Below are positions 7,605-14,948 of a stretch of 33,615 nucleotides of DNA, piece by piece (the first letter of the stretch is position 1; every line of letters begins with the position of its first letter). The position numbers and the translations under genes are program-made. The DNA comes from Ectopseudomonas composti. Lineage in GTDB: Bacteria; Pseudomonadota; Gammaproteobacteria; Pseudomonadales; Pseudomonadaceae. The stretch is from assembly GCF_001567565.1 (NCBI RefSeq), contig NZ_LSSW01000007.1:1-33615 (forward strand), read 5' to 3'. The notes beneath the pieces are model-generated. The model saw only the letters and a list, made by a program, of their open reading frames with translations. It searched no databases and was not told where the DNA came from.

Positions 7605-8966
7605 ATGCCATCACTTTCGACCTTCGGCAGGCGTGTGCGCAAACTCTGGCATGGCTCGGACCTGGCTCTGGTCGGCCAGCGTCGCGAGCGCCGGATGCGT
7701 GTGCTGTCGAGCGGGGTGATGGTGGTGATGGGCCTGTCGTGGGGGCTGTTCTTTTCTTCACGGGACTATTGGGCCATCGTCGTCATGGATGTGGCGATCG
7801 TGCTCAGTGGCATCGCGGTTTTTGCGCTGACCCTGCGCGATCAGGCGCGCAGCGCCAACCTGATTCTGTTCAGCACGCTGATGCTGGTCGTCGTCGCCTC
7901 GACCCTGCTGCTCGATCCGCCAACCGTCGCAGCGCCGCGCGCCACTCATCTGTATCTGCTGCCGATAGCCGTGGGGGCCTTGATGGCCTTTCGTGATGAG
8001 CCCTTGTGGCTGCGTTACGGCATTTCGATATTCGCCTTGCTGCTCTTCGTCGCCCTGGCCGCTTCCAACTGGCGACCAACCGACCTCTATGCGTTGCCCG
8101 ACGACGTGCGCATCGCCGGATCCTGGGTCCAGGGCCTGGTCGCCATGGCGCTGTTCTTCTTCTTGCTGCACATCCTGCAGAGCGACACCGCCGAGCGCTC
8201 CGAGCTGGATCGCGATTTGCGGGCCGCCGTGCGTGAGCGGCAGTTCGTGCTGTATTACCAGCCACAGCTCGACGGCGATAACCGGGTGATCGGTGCCGAA
8301 CTGCTGATCCGCTGGCAGCATCCGCAGCGTGGGCTGCTGGCGCCGGGCGAGTTCATCGAGCATGCCGAGAGCACCGGGCTGATCATCCCCATCGGTCAGT
8401 GGGTGCTGGAGCAGGCGGCCGTGCAGTTGCGGCGGTGGCAGGATGAGCCGTCGTTTCGCGATCTGGACCTGGCGGTGAACATCAGCCAGAAGCAGTTCTC
8501 GCAGAGCAGCTTCGTCGCTGAAGTGCTCGGTTTGATCGAGCGCTACGGCGTCGAGGCGCCGCACTTGGAACTGGAGCTGACCGAGACGCTGATCATCCAT
8601 GACATGGAGGACCTCACGCGCAAGATGGCGGCGCTGGTCGAGCGCGGCGTGCGTTTTTCACTCGATGACTTCGGTACTGGTTTTTCCTCGTTCAGTCATC
8701 TCAAGCGCTTGCCATTGAGCAAGCTGAAGATCGACCGCTCGTTCATCTGCGATGTGCTCACCGATGCCAACAGCGAAACCATCGTGCGTACGATGATCGC
8801 CCTCGGCCAGAGCATGGGCATGACGGTGGTCGCCGAGGGCGTGGAAACCGAGGCGCAGCGCTGCTTTCTGGCGGCCAATGGCTGCCGTCAGTTCCAGGGC
8901 TATCTGCTTGGTCGGCCGATGCCGTTGGCGGATTTCTGCACCTTCGTGCAGCGTCAGAACGCCTGA
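7605..8966 (+). CDS. Membrane-anchored EAL-domain protein, probable c-di-GMP phosphodiesterase
   Basis: The 453-residue protein has about six hydrophobic segments in residues 37-198 and then a full EAL domain with no GGDEF. The motif reads AELLIRW, with the catalytic Glu at E232 kept and Leu replacing Ala. Further sites are [39 protein letters not shown] and QGYLLGRP, so catalysis looks intact. The membrane part is not a sensor family I can name. The ATG at 7605 has AAGGA seven bases upstream; an ATG at 7578 lacks one. The upstream control region with LitR-like boxes could drive it through a leader of about 270 bases. Confidence 0.87.
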   Translation: MPSLSTFGRRVRKLWHGSDLALVGQRRERRMRVLSSGVMVVMGLSWGLFFSSRDYWAIVVMDVAIVLSGIAVFALTLRDQARSANLILFSTLMLVVVASTLLLDPPTVAAPRATHLYLLPIAVGALMAFRDEPLWLRYGISIFALLLFVALAASNWRPTDLYALPDDVRIAGSWVQGLVAMALFFFLLHILQSDTAERSELDRDLRAAVRERQFVLYYQPQLDGDNRVIGAELLIRWQHPQRGLLAPGEFIEHAESTGLIIPIGQWVLEQAAVQLRRWQDEPSFRDLDLAVNISQKQFSQSSFVAEVLGLIERYGVEAPHLELELTETLIIHDMEDLTRKMAALVERGVRFSLDDFGTGFSSFSHLKRLPLSKLKIDRSFICDVLTDANSETIVRTMIALGQSMGMTVVAEGVETEAQRCFLAANGCRQFQGYLLGRPMPLADFCTFVQRQNA

Positions 8967-9197
8967 TTCGGTGTTCCGTCCATCTCCCATCGCCCGCTCC
9001 GAGTGAACTTGAGGCAATGGCCCAATGTCTGTCTGCTGTCGGCTCGTACCGGCAGGAATGGATGGCTAATTGCCGCTAGGGTGGCGTCTTCGTCGCGGAT
9101 CCTGCCTGGATCATGATTCAGTACGCGTTCCTGCGTGCGGCCGGCATCGCTCATCCCGTTCTCCGGGTTCGTCTGACTGCCACGTGAAGATCGCCCC

Positions 9198-9854
9198 ATG
9201 TTTTTATCTCGTCATGCTCCATTTCAACCCCGTATTCTCGGCGCCTGCCTGCTGCTTGGCGGACTGCTCGGCGGTGCGCAGCCGCTGCTGGCTGAAGAGG
9301 CCGCCAGTAACCAGCGTTGGGTCAGCGATAGCCTCAATACCTACGTGCGCAGCGGCCCCACCGATGGTTACCGCATCGTCGGCACCCTGGTTTCCGGGGA
9401 GAAGGTAGAGCTGTTGCGCACCCAGGGTGACTACAGCCAGGTTCGCAGTGAAAGCGGCTCCACGGTGTGGATTCCCAGCCGTGATCTGCAATCGGTGCCC
9501 GGCCAGGCCGAGCGGCTGCCGCAACTGGAACAGAAAGTCGCTGATCTGACCGCCGAGCTCAAAGGCATCGATGATGCCTGGAAGGCGCGCGTGCAGGGCA
9601 TGCAGGAAACCCTCGACACGCGCAAGAAGCTCATCGACGAGCTGCAGGCAGCGCGCAGCGCGCTGGACGCCGAGCTGACCAGCACCCGCTCGCAACTGCG
9701 CGACGCTCAGGCGCAATTGGGTAACGAACAGCAGCAGGCACTGATGCGCTACATGGCGTATGGCGGCAGCATCGCCGGTGCTGGTCTGCTGCTTGGTCTG
9801 ATCCTGCCGACCATGCTGCGGGTACGTCGCAAGCGCAACGACCAGTGGGTCTGA
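9198..9854 (+). CDS. SH3-domain envelope protein (TIGR04211/YgiM type)
   Basis: The 218-residue protein has a signal peptide (residues 1-32), a bacterial SH3 domain at about 38-100 (WVSDSLNTYVRSGPTDGYRIVGTL with WIPSRDL), a coiled coil at about 105-180 (LEQKVADLTAEL and similar heptads) and a C-terminal membrane span (about 185-206) ending in basic residues. This order is that of the YgiM family, which sits in the inner membrane with the SH3 part in the periplasm. Its role is not established. It converges on the ccoQ-like gene with four bases between the stops and no obvious terminator. Confidence 0.9.
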   Translation: MFLSRHAPFQPRILGACLLLGGLLGGAQPLLAEEAASNQRWVSDSLNTYVRSGPTDGYRIVGTLVSGEKVELLRTQGDYSQVRSESGSTVWIPSRDLQSVPGQAERLPQLEQKVADLTAELKGIDDAWKARVQGMQETLDTRKKLIDELQAARSALDAELTSTRSQLRDAQAQLGNEQQQALMRYMAYGGSIAGAGLLLGLILPTMLRVRRKRNDQWV

Positions 9855-9858
9855 GCCT

Positions 9859-10092
9859 TCAGAATTCGCGCTGGACCAGGTAGGCGCAGCGCCCGTCGCA
9901 GTGACCGGGGCAGGCGCAGCCGCGGGTGCTGCGCCCGGTGTCGCGTTCGACCCGGCGCGCCACTTCGGGGTCGTCGGCGAACGGCAGCATGGTCGCCTCG
10001 TCGAGATCGCGCTGGCTGCCACGGCCAAGGCTCAGTTGCACACCGAGAAAGAACACCGCCACGGCCATCATCCACCAGACTTCAGCCGGCAT
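9859..10092 (-). CDS. Small CcoQ-like membrane subunit with Cys-rich tail
   Basis: The 77-residue product has one N-terminal membrane span ([18 protein letters not shown]), a polar linker and a C-terminal [11 protein letters not shown] segment (C-x-C-x3-C-x3-C). Its start overlaps the end of the orphan ccoN gene by 11 bp, so the two are coupled. Pseudomonas aeruginosa orphan ccoN3 and ccoN4 are likewise paired with small genes named ccoQ3 and ccoQ4, so a role in assembly or stability of an isoform cbb3 oxidase is likely. The Cys cluster is not expected in ordinary CcoQ and may bind metal, but that is inference. Confidence 0.7.
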   Translation of the reverse strand: MPAEVWWMMAVAVFFLGVQLSLGRGSQRDLDEATMLPFADDPEVARRVERDTGRSTRGCACPGHCDGRCAYLVQREF

Positions 10093-11515
10093 GGGCGAGC
10101 TCTCCGTTGGCCTGCGTCACTGCGGCCTTGCTGCGCAGGGTCAGCCAGGTATTGAACGCCATCAGCAGCATGCCGGCGAGGAAGCACAGGCCGCCGACCA
10201 GGCGCACCACGTAGCCGGGGTGACTGGCCTCCAGCGCTTCGACGAAGGAGTAGGTGAGCGTGCCGTCCTCGTTCACAGCGCGCCACATCAGGCCCTGGGT
10301 GATGCCGTTTACCCACATCGACGCGATGTACAGCACGGTGCCGATGGTCGCCAGCCAGAAGTGCGCGTTGATCAGGCCGATGCTGTGCATCTGCTCGCGG
10401 TCGAAGACCTTGGGGATCAGATGGTAGAGCGAGCCGAAGGTGATCATCGCCACCCAGCCCAGCGCGCCGGCATGCACGTGGCCGATGGTCCAGTCGGTGT
10501 AGTGCGACAGGGCATTGACCGTCTTGATCGCCATCATCGGCCCCTCGAAGGTGCTCATGCCGTAGAAGGCCAGCGACACCACCAGAAAGCGCAGGATCGG
10601 ATCGGTGCGCAGCAGGTGCCAGGCGCCGGAGAGGGTCATCATGCCGTTGACCATGCCGCCCCAGCTCGGCGCCAGAAGGATGATCGACATCACCATGCCC
10701 AGGCTTTGCGCCCAGTCGGGCAGGGCGGTGTAGTGCAGGTGGTGCGGGCCGGCCCAGATGTACAGGGTGATCAGCGCCCAGAAGTGGACGATGGACAGAC
10801 GGTAGGAATAAACCGGGCGGTTCACCTGCTTGGGTACGAAGTAATACATCATCCCCAGGAAACCGGTGGTGAGGAAGAAGCCCACCGCGTTGTGCCCGTA
10901 CCACCATTGCACCATGGCATCGGTGGCGCCGGAGTAGATCGAGTAGGACTTGAACCAGCTCACCGGCACCGACAGGTGGTTGACGATGTGCAGCATGGCG
11001 ATGACCACGATGAAGGCGCCGAAGAACCAGTTGCCGACGTATATGTGACGGGTTTTGCGCTGTGTCAGCGTGGTGAAGAAGACGATGCCGTAGGCGACCC
11101 AGACGATGGCCATCCACAGTGCGCCGGTGAATTCGATCTCGGCGTATTCCTTGGTGGTGGTCAGGCCCATGGGCAGGGTCACCAGCATGATCAGGATGGT
11201 CGCCTGCCAGCCCCAGAAGGTGAAGGCGGCCAGGGTGTCGGAGAACAGTCGGGTCTGACAGGTGCGCTGCAACGCGTAGTAGCTGGCGGCGAACTGCGCG
11301 CTGCCGGCGAAACCGAAGATCACCAGGCTGGTGTGCAGGGGGCGCAGGCGGCCGAAGCTGAGCCAGGGGGTGTCGAAGTTGAGTGCCGGCCAGACCAGCT
11401 GAGCGGCGATCAGCACGCCGGTGCACATGCCCACCACGCCCCAGAAAAGGGTCATCAGGGTGAACTGGCGGACGACCTTGTAGTTGTAGGCCGGATGGGA
11501 AGCAGCAGATTGCAT
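10082..11515 (-). CDS. ccoN: Orphan cbb3-type cytochrome c oxidase catalytic subunit
   Basis: The 477-residue protein is a full CcoN, the haem-copper subunit reducing O2 in the inner membrane. It has about 12 hydrophobic spans. Histidine ligand regions are visible: [48 protein letters not shown] and [15 protein letters not shown]. No ccoO or ccoP follows; only a CcoQ-like gene does. In P. aeruginosa such orphan CcoN isoforms combine with CcoO/CcoP encoded elsewhere and alter behaviour under cyanide, nitrite or phenazine exposure, so a similar isoform role is likely. An FNR/ANR-like site and a motif shared with the ccoG promoter lie upstream. Confidence 0.93.
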   Translation of the reverse strand: MQSAASHPAYNYKVVRQFTLMTLFWGVVGMCTGVLIAAQLVWPALNFDTPWLSFGRLRPLHTSLVIFGFAGSAQFAASYYALQRTCQTRLFSDTLAAFTFWGWQATILIMLVTLPMGLTTTKEYAEIEFTGALWMAIVWVAYGIVFFTTLTQRKTRHIYVGNWFFGAFIVVIAMLHIVNHLSVPVSWFKSYSIYSGATDAMVQWWYGHNAVGFFLTTGFLGMMYYFVPKQVNRPVYSYRLSIVHFWALITLYIWAGPHHLHYTALPDWAQSLGMVMSIILLAPSWGGMVNGMMTLSGAWHLLRTDPILRFLVVSLAFYGMSTFEGPMMAIKTVNALSHYTDWTIGHVHAGALGWVAMITFGSLYHLIPKVFDREQMHSIGLINAHFWLATIGTVLYIASMWVNGITQGLMWRAVNEDGTLTYSFVEALEASHPGYVVRLVGGLCFLAGMLLMAFNTWLTLRSKAAVTQANGELAHAG

Positions 11516-11588
11516 CGCGGTAACCTTCCATACAGTGATTGCGGGCGCAGCCGCGCGAATGGCGAAACTGTAGGGAGGCTGGGCAAAA

Positions 11589-11628
11589 CAAAACAGACTC
11601 AGAAACTGTTGTCTGATGCATATCAGAT
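11589..11628 (-). promoter_or_regulatory. ccoN promoter region: ANR-like site and motif shared with ccoG
   Basis: CTGATGCATATCAG (11613-11626) resembles the FNR/ANR consensus TTGAT-N4-ATCAA with both outer bases changed. In the minus-strand sense, ATCTGAT is followed after exactly 19 bases by CTGAGTCTGTTTTG (11602-11589). The same pair with the same spacing occurs before ccoG (27255-27216). The motif ends 73 bp before the ccoN start. ANR control fits a cbb3 subunit, but the imperfect box makes this tentative. Confidence 0.55.
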
Positions 11629-11641
11629 GGATCGGGTCGGT

Positions 11642-11665
11642 GCGCGCGCCAGGTCCGGCGCGCGC
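11642..11665 (-). terminator. GC hairpin after the UbiH-family gene
   Basis: A perfect 9-bp all-GC stem (GCGCGCGCC / GGCGCGCGC) with a 6-base loop lies 10 bases beyond the stop of the hydroxylase gene in the minus sense. There is no T run, so it may protect the 3' end of the message or cause weak termination. Confidence 0.45.
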
Positions 11666-11674
11666 GTTCAGGGC

Positions 11675-12847
11675 TCAGGCCTGGGCGGTCAGGTGGCGGG
11701 CGATGCCCTTTTTCAGTGGCAGCAGGCCCTGCGCTACGCGCAGCCCGGCGCCGCGTAGCAGGCGCGCGGGTAGCTGGTCGTTGGTGTACAGCTCCACCAG
11801 CAGGTTGGTGGCCTGGTACAGCGGCCAGGTGGCCACACGTAGCTGGCGTTCATAGCGGGCCAGCACTGCCGGCGCACCGATGTCCTGGCGTTTGCCATGG
11901 GCCGCGAGCAGGGCGTCGCTCAATAGCTGTACGCCGATCAGACCGAAGTTGAAACCGTGCGCCGTGACCGGATGCATGCCCACGGCGGCGTCGCCGAGCA
12001 GGGCGCAGCGGCTGCCGACCATATGCCGCGCATAGGCGCCCACCAGCGGGTAGGCGTGGCGGCTGCTGACCAGCTGCATGGCGCCCAGGCGGCGGTCGAA
12101 ACGTTGCTCCATTTCGCGGGCGAAGCTGGCTTCGTCGAGGTTCTGCAAACGCTCGATCTCGCGCGGCGGCAGGGTCAGCACGGTGGACGACTGGCGCCCA
12201 TTGAGCGGCAGCAGGGCGAGGGTCTGACCGTAGCCGAACCACTCCCAGGCCACCTGCTGGTGCTCCAGTTCATGCTGCATGCGGCACACCAGCATGCTCT
12301 TGCCGAAATCCTTGAGCTGCGCGCCGATGCCGAGCTGGCGACGGGTTTCCGAGAAGCGGCTGTCGGCGGCGACCAGCAGGCGCGGTTGCAGCACCTGGCC
12401 GTCCTTGAGCAGCAGCTTCACCTCGTTGTCACTGCTCTGGATGGCGCTCACGCTGGTTGCGCACAGCAGTTGCACGTCGGCGCAGTCGCTGACGGCCTGG
12501 TAGGCGGCGCGGCGAATGGCCTGGTTGGCCACCAGGTGGCCGAGGCGTTCGGCGCCGGCCTGCTCGGCGCGGATCTTCAGGGCGAACAGCGACGGGCCGT
12601 TGAATACCTGGGCATCGCGCAGTACGGCGATGTCCTTGGCAGGCAGGCGTGCCCAGAGTCCCAGGCGTTCGAGCAGCGCCTGCGAGCCGTGAGTGAGGGC
12701 GATTTCGCGGCCGTCGAAGGCCGGTTCGGCCAACGCCTGTTCGGCCTGGCGTTCCAACACGAGGATGGACAGGCCGTGCCCGGACAGGGCGCGCGCCAGG
12801 CACAGGCCCGCGGGGCCGGCGCCGACGATGACGACATCGGGTGACAT
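11675..12847 (-). CDS. UbiH/UbiI/COQ6-family FAD-dependent hydroxylase
   Basis: The 390-residue flavoprotein has the N-terminal dinucleotide fold VVIVGAGPAGLCLARAL, a DGREIALTHGSQALLERLG segment typical of the ubiquinone hydroxylase family and the second FAD motif CALLGDAAVGMHPVTAHGFNFGL. Family members hydroxylate the quinone ring during ubiquinone synthesis at the inner membrane. Which ring position it acts on cannot be read here; it may be an extra paralogue (UbiM-like) beside the usual UbiH and UbiI. The start at 12847 has AAGGAG upstream; an ATG at 12901 is less likely. It lies upstream of the orphan ccoN on the same strand, 159 bp apart. Confidence 0.85.
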   Translation of the reverse strand: MSPDVVIVGAGPAGLCLARALSGHGLSILVLERQAEQALAEPAFDGREIALTHGSQALLERLGLWARLPAKDIAVLRDAQVFNGPSLFALKIRAEQAGAERLGHLVANQAIRRAAYQAVSDCADVQLLCATSVSAIQSSDNEVKLLLKDGQVLQPRLLVAADSRFSETRRQLGIGAQLKDFGKSMLVCRMQHELEHQQVAWEWFGYGQTLALLPLNGRQSSTVLTLPPREIERLQNLDEASFAREMEQRFDRRLGAMQLVSSRHAYPLVGAYARHMVGSRCALLGDAAVGMHPVTAHGFNFGLIGVQLLSDALLAAHGKRQDIGAPAVLARYERQLRVATWPLYQATNLLVELYTNDQLPARLLRGAGLRVAQGLLPLKKGIARHLTAQA

Positions 12848-13066
12848 GCTGCTCTCCTTGCGAACTCGGAAAGGCCCGAGTCTAGGCGGCAGCATGGTCA
12901 CGGATATTGTCCGGGGTCATGCTCAGGTGCAGATGCGCTCTGCGGGCGATCCTGTGTCCGCCCTGTCGCGGCTGTGGCAGTTGCCACGATGACTCGCTGG
13001 ATATTGTTGTTATTACTACTTTGAGCGGGTTGATAGCGGGATTTTTCGGGTTTACTGTGATGCGCG

Positions 13067-13081
13067 TTGTCTGAACTACAA
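13067..13081. promoter_or_regulatory. HexR-type operator upstream of glk
   Basis: TTGT-CTGAACT-ACAA matches TTGT-N7/8-ACAA, the operator of HexR, the repressor of zwf, edd and gap-1 in P. putida that is released by 2-keto-3-deoxy-6-phosphogluconate. It lies 28 bp before a 21-codon ORF coupled to glk. In other pseudomonads this operator controls edd-glk; here edd is absent. I see nothing further to name in the rest of the 12848-13109 gap. Confidence 0.7.
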
Positions 13082-13087
13082 AAATAA
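13080..13087 (+). promoter_or_regulatory. AANAANAA motif before the glk leader ORF
   Basis: AAAAATAA fits the Crc/Hfq motif and lies 9 bases before the GGAG of the 21-codon ORF, touching the right arm of the HexR-type operator. Confidence 0.35.
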
Positions 13088-13109
13088 TTCAGGTTTGGAG
13101 TCGATAGCC

Positions 13110-13175
13110 ATGCACCCTCATTCTTCTGCGGCCGCCATCGCGCGAAACGCCCCGCGTGTGGAGGCTCTCGCGTGA
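13110..13175 (+). CDS. 21-codon ORF coupled to glk (leader peptide or edd remnant)
   Basis: GGAG at 13097-13100 precedes an ATG whose frame reads MHPHSSAAAI and ends VEALA at a TGA overlapping the glk GTG start (GTGA). Position and coupling are those normally held by edd, whose product in Pseudomonas begins, by recall, MHPR. Beyond these first three residues I see no similarity to Edd, so this may be the scar of an edd deletion, a translated leader or chance. No catalytic function is possible at this size. Confidence 0.4.
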   Translation: MHPHSSAAAIARNAPRVEALA

Positions 13176-14158
13176 AACTGGCACTGGTCGGCGATATCGG
13201 TGGTACCAATGCACGCTTCGCCCTGTGGCGTGACGAGCAGCTGGAGGCGGTGCAGGTTATGGCGACCGCTGATTTTCCTGGGCCGGAGCAGGCCATCGCC
13301 GCCTATCTGCGTGCCCAGGGCCTGTCTGCGGATGCCATTGGTTCGGTGTGCCTAGCCTGCGCCGGACCGGTCAGCGGCAATCTGTTTCGCTTCACCAACA
13401 ACCACTGGCGTATCGATCGTGCGGCGTTCTGCCAAGCGTTGCAGATCGACCGCTTGCTGATGATCAACGACTTCTCCGCCATGGCCCTGGGCATGACCCG
13501 TGTCGCCGAGCATGAGCGCGTGCAGGTGTGCCCCGGCGAGCCGCAGGCCGAGCGTCCGGCTCTGGTGATCGGCGCTGGCACCGGTCTCGGTGTCGGTACG
13601 CTGCTGGCGCAAGCAGATGGCAGCTGGCTGGTGCTGCCGGGCGAGGGTGGCCACGTCGACCTGCCTATCGGCAGCCCGCGCGAGGCCGAACTCTGGCAGG
13701 TGCTGTATCGACAGCTGGGCCACGTGCGCGCCGAGGACGTACTCAGCGGCAATGGTTTGCTGGTGCTCTATCGGGCCATCTGCGAACTGGACGGTCAGCC
13801 GCCGCAGCATACGACGCCAGCGGCCATCAGCGCCGCCGGCCTGGCGGGCGAGCCTGTCGCCGGCGAAGTGCTGGAGCAGTTCAGTCGCTGGCTCGGCCGT
13901 GTGGCCGGCAACAACGTGCTGACCCTGGGCGCGCGCGGTGGCGTGTATATCGTTGGCGGCGTGGTACCGCGTTTTGCCGAGCGCTTTCTCGCCAGCGGTT
14001 TTGCCAAGAGTTTCAGCGACAAGGGCTGCATGAGCGATTACCTTCACGGCATCCCGGTGTGGCTGGTGACTGCCGAGTACCCCGGCCTGACCGGTGCCGG
14101 TGTGGCCTTGCAACAGGCGTCGGAGCGCAGCCAGGATGCAATCCGGCAAAGCTGTTGA
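13172..14158 (+). CDS. glk: Glucokinase
   Basis: The 328-residue protein phosphorylates glucose with ATP to glucose-6-phosphate in the cytoplasm. It belongs to the Glk family (GDIGGTNARFALW at residues 8-20, INDFSAMALGM, VIGAGTGLGVGTL, LPGEGGHVDLPIG with the conserved EGGH). The GTG start is supported by GGAGG seven bases upstream. It opens the glucose locus and lies behind a HexR-type operator. In related species edd precedes it in the same operon; here only a 21-codon ORF is found. A REP-like hairpin and the gltR start follow. Confidence 0.95.
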   Translation: MKLALVGDIGGTNARFALWRDEQLEAVQVMATADFPGPEQAIAAYLRAQGLSADAIGSVCLACAGPVSGNLFRFTNNHWRIDRAAFCQALQIDRLLMINDFSAMALGMTRVAEHERVQVCPGEPQAERPALVIGAGTGLGVGTLLAQADGSWLVLPGEGGHVDLPIGSPREAELWQVLYRQLGHVRAEDVLSGNGLLVLYRAICELDGQPPQHTTPAAISAAGLAGEPVAGEVLEQFSRWLGRVAGNNVLTLGARGGVYIVGGVVPRFAERFLASGFAKSFSDKGCMSDYLHGIPVWLVTAEYPGLTGAGVALQQASERSQDAIRQSC

Positions 14159-14163
14159 TAGAA

Positions 14164-14187
14164 CCCCGGATGGCATCCGGACTGTAG
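14164..14187. repeat. Degenerate REP-like hairpin between glk and gltR
   Basis: CCCCGGATGGCATCCGGACTGTAG resembles the CCCCGGATTGCATCCGGGCTAC repeats elsewhere in the window. CCGGAT and ATCCGG pair around GGC. It could reduce read-through or stabilise the glk message. Confidence 0.5.
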
Positions 14188-14193
14188 AGCCAT

Positions 14194-14201
14194 AACAAGA
14201 A
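14194..14201 (+). promoter_or_regulatory. AANAANAA motif at the gltR ribosome site
   Basis: AACAAGAA runs directly into the AAGG of the gltR ribosome binding site and fits the Crc/Hfq motif. Confidence 0.4.
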
Positions 14202-14213
14202 AGGTGGCGGACC

Positions 14214-14948
14214 ATGAGCCAGCCCGGCAAATCGATTCTGCTGGTCGATGACGACCAGGAAATTCGCGAACTGCTCGATACCTACCTGAGCCGCGTCGGC
14301 TTTCAGGTGCGTGCCGTGGGCGACGGCGCCGCGTTTCGTCAGAGCCTGTGTGCGGCCTCGGCCGACCTGGTGATTCTCGATGTGATGCTGCCTGACGAGG
14401 ACGGCTTCAGCCTGTGCCGCTGGGTGCGCGAACACCAGCGTTTCGCCCAGGTGCCGATCATCATGCTTACCGCCAGTTCCGACGAGGCCGACCGCGTGAT
14501 TGGCCTGGAGCTGGGCGCGGACGATTACCTCGGCAAGCCGTTCAGCCCGCGCGAGCTGCTGGCGCGGATCAAGGCCTTGCTGCGCCGGGCGCAGTTCACC
14601 CAGGAACGAGGTGGAGAGGTGCTGGCCTTCGAGGACTGGCGCCTGGACATGGTCAGCCACCGCCTGTTCCACCGCGACGGCGAGGAGGTGATTCTGTCCG
14701 GCGCCGACTTCGCCCTGCTCAAACTGTTTCTCGATCACCCGCAGCAGATTCTCGACCGCGACACCATCGGCAACGCTACCCGTGGCCGCGAGGTCATGCC
14801 GCTGGAACGCATCGTCGACATGGCCGTCAGCCGCCTGCGTCAGCGCCTGCGCGATACCGACAAACCGCCGCGCCTGATTCGTACCGTACGTGGCAGCGGC
14901 TATCAGCTGGCGGCCACGGTCAGCCTGCAGGCAAGCGATGGGCGCTGA
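14214..14948 (+). CDS. gltR: OmpR-family response regulator GltR of glucose uptake
   Basis: The 244-residue protein has a receiver domain (acidic cluster D12-D14, phospho-acceptor D56 in LVILDVMLP, the conserved T in IMLTASSDE and K in DDYLGKPFSP) and a C-terminal winged-helix DNA-binding domain (about 140-235, ending RTVRGSGYQL). In P. aeruginosa GltR with the sensor GtrS activates glucose transport genes. The 11-bp overlap with gtrS and the downstream sugar transporter genes support the same role here. The ribosome site AAGG is embedded in an A-rich motif. Confidence 0.93.
   Translation: MSQPGKSILLVDDDQEIRELLDTYLSRVGFQVRAVGDGAAFRQSLCAASADLVILDVMLPDEDGFSLCRWVREHQRFAQVPIIMLTASSDEADRVIGLELGADDYLGKPFSPRELLARIKALLRRAQFTQERGGEVLAFEDWRLDMVSHRLFHRDGEEVILSGADFALLKLFLDHPQQILDRDTIGNATRGREVMPLERIVDMAVSRLRQRLRDTDKPPRLIRTVRGSGYQLAATVSLQASDGR

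Noticed and set aside
10068..11621. 517-codon minus-strand frame over the ccoN gene
   Set aside because: It is a composition shadow of ccoN: the other frame encodes an unmistakable CcoN with His ligand motifs, while this one is rich in Arg, His and Pro.
9926..11758. 610-codon plus-strand frame opposite ccoQ/ccoN
   Set aside because: Low-complexity His/Gln/Gly/Asp content typical of the antisense of a GC-rich gene; no family resemblance.
13324..14187. Possible edd fragment inside or after glk
   Set aside because: The whole span is accounted for by an intact glk plus a REP-like hairpin; no Edd motif is seen.
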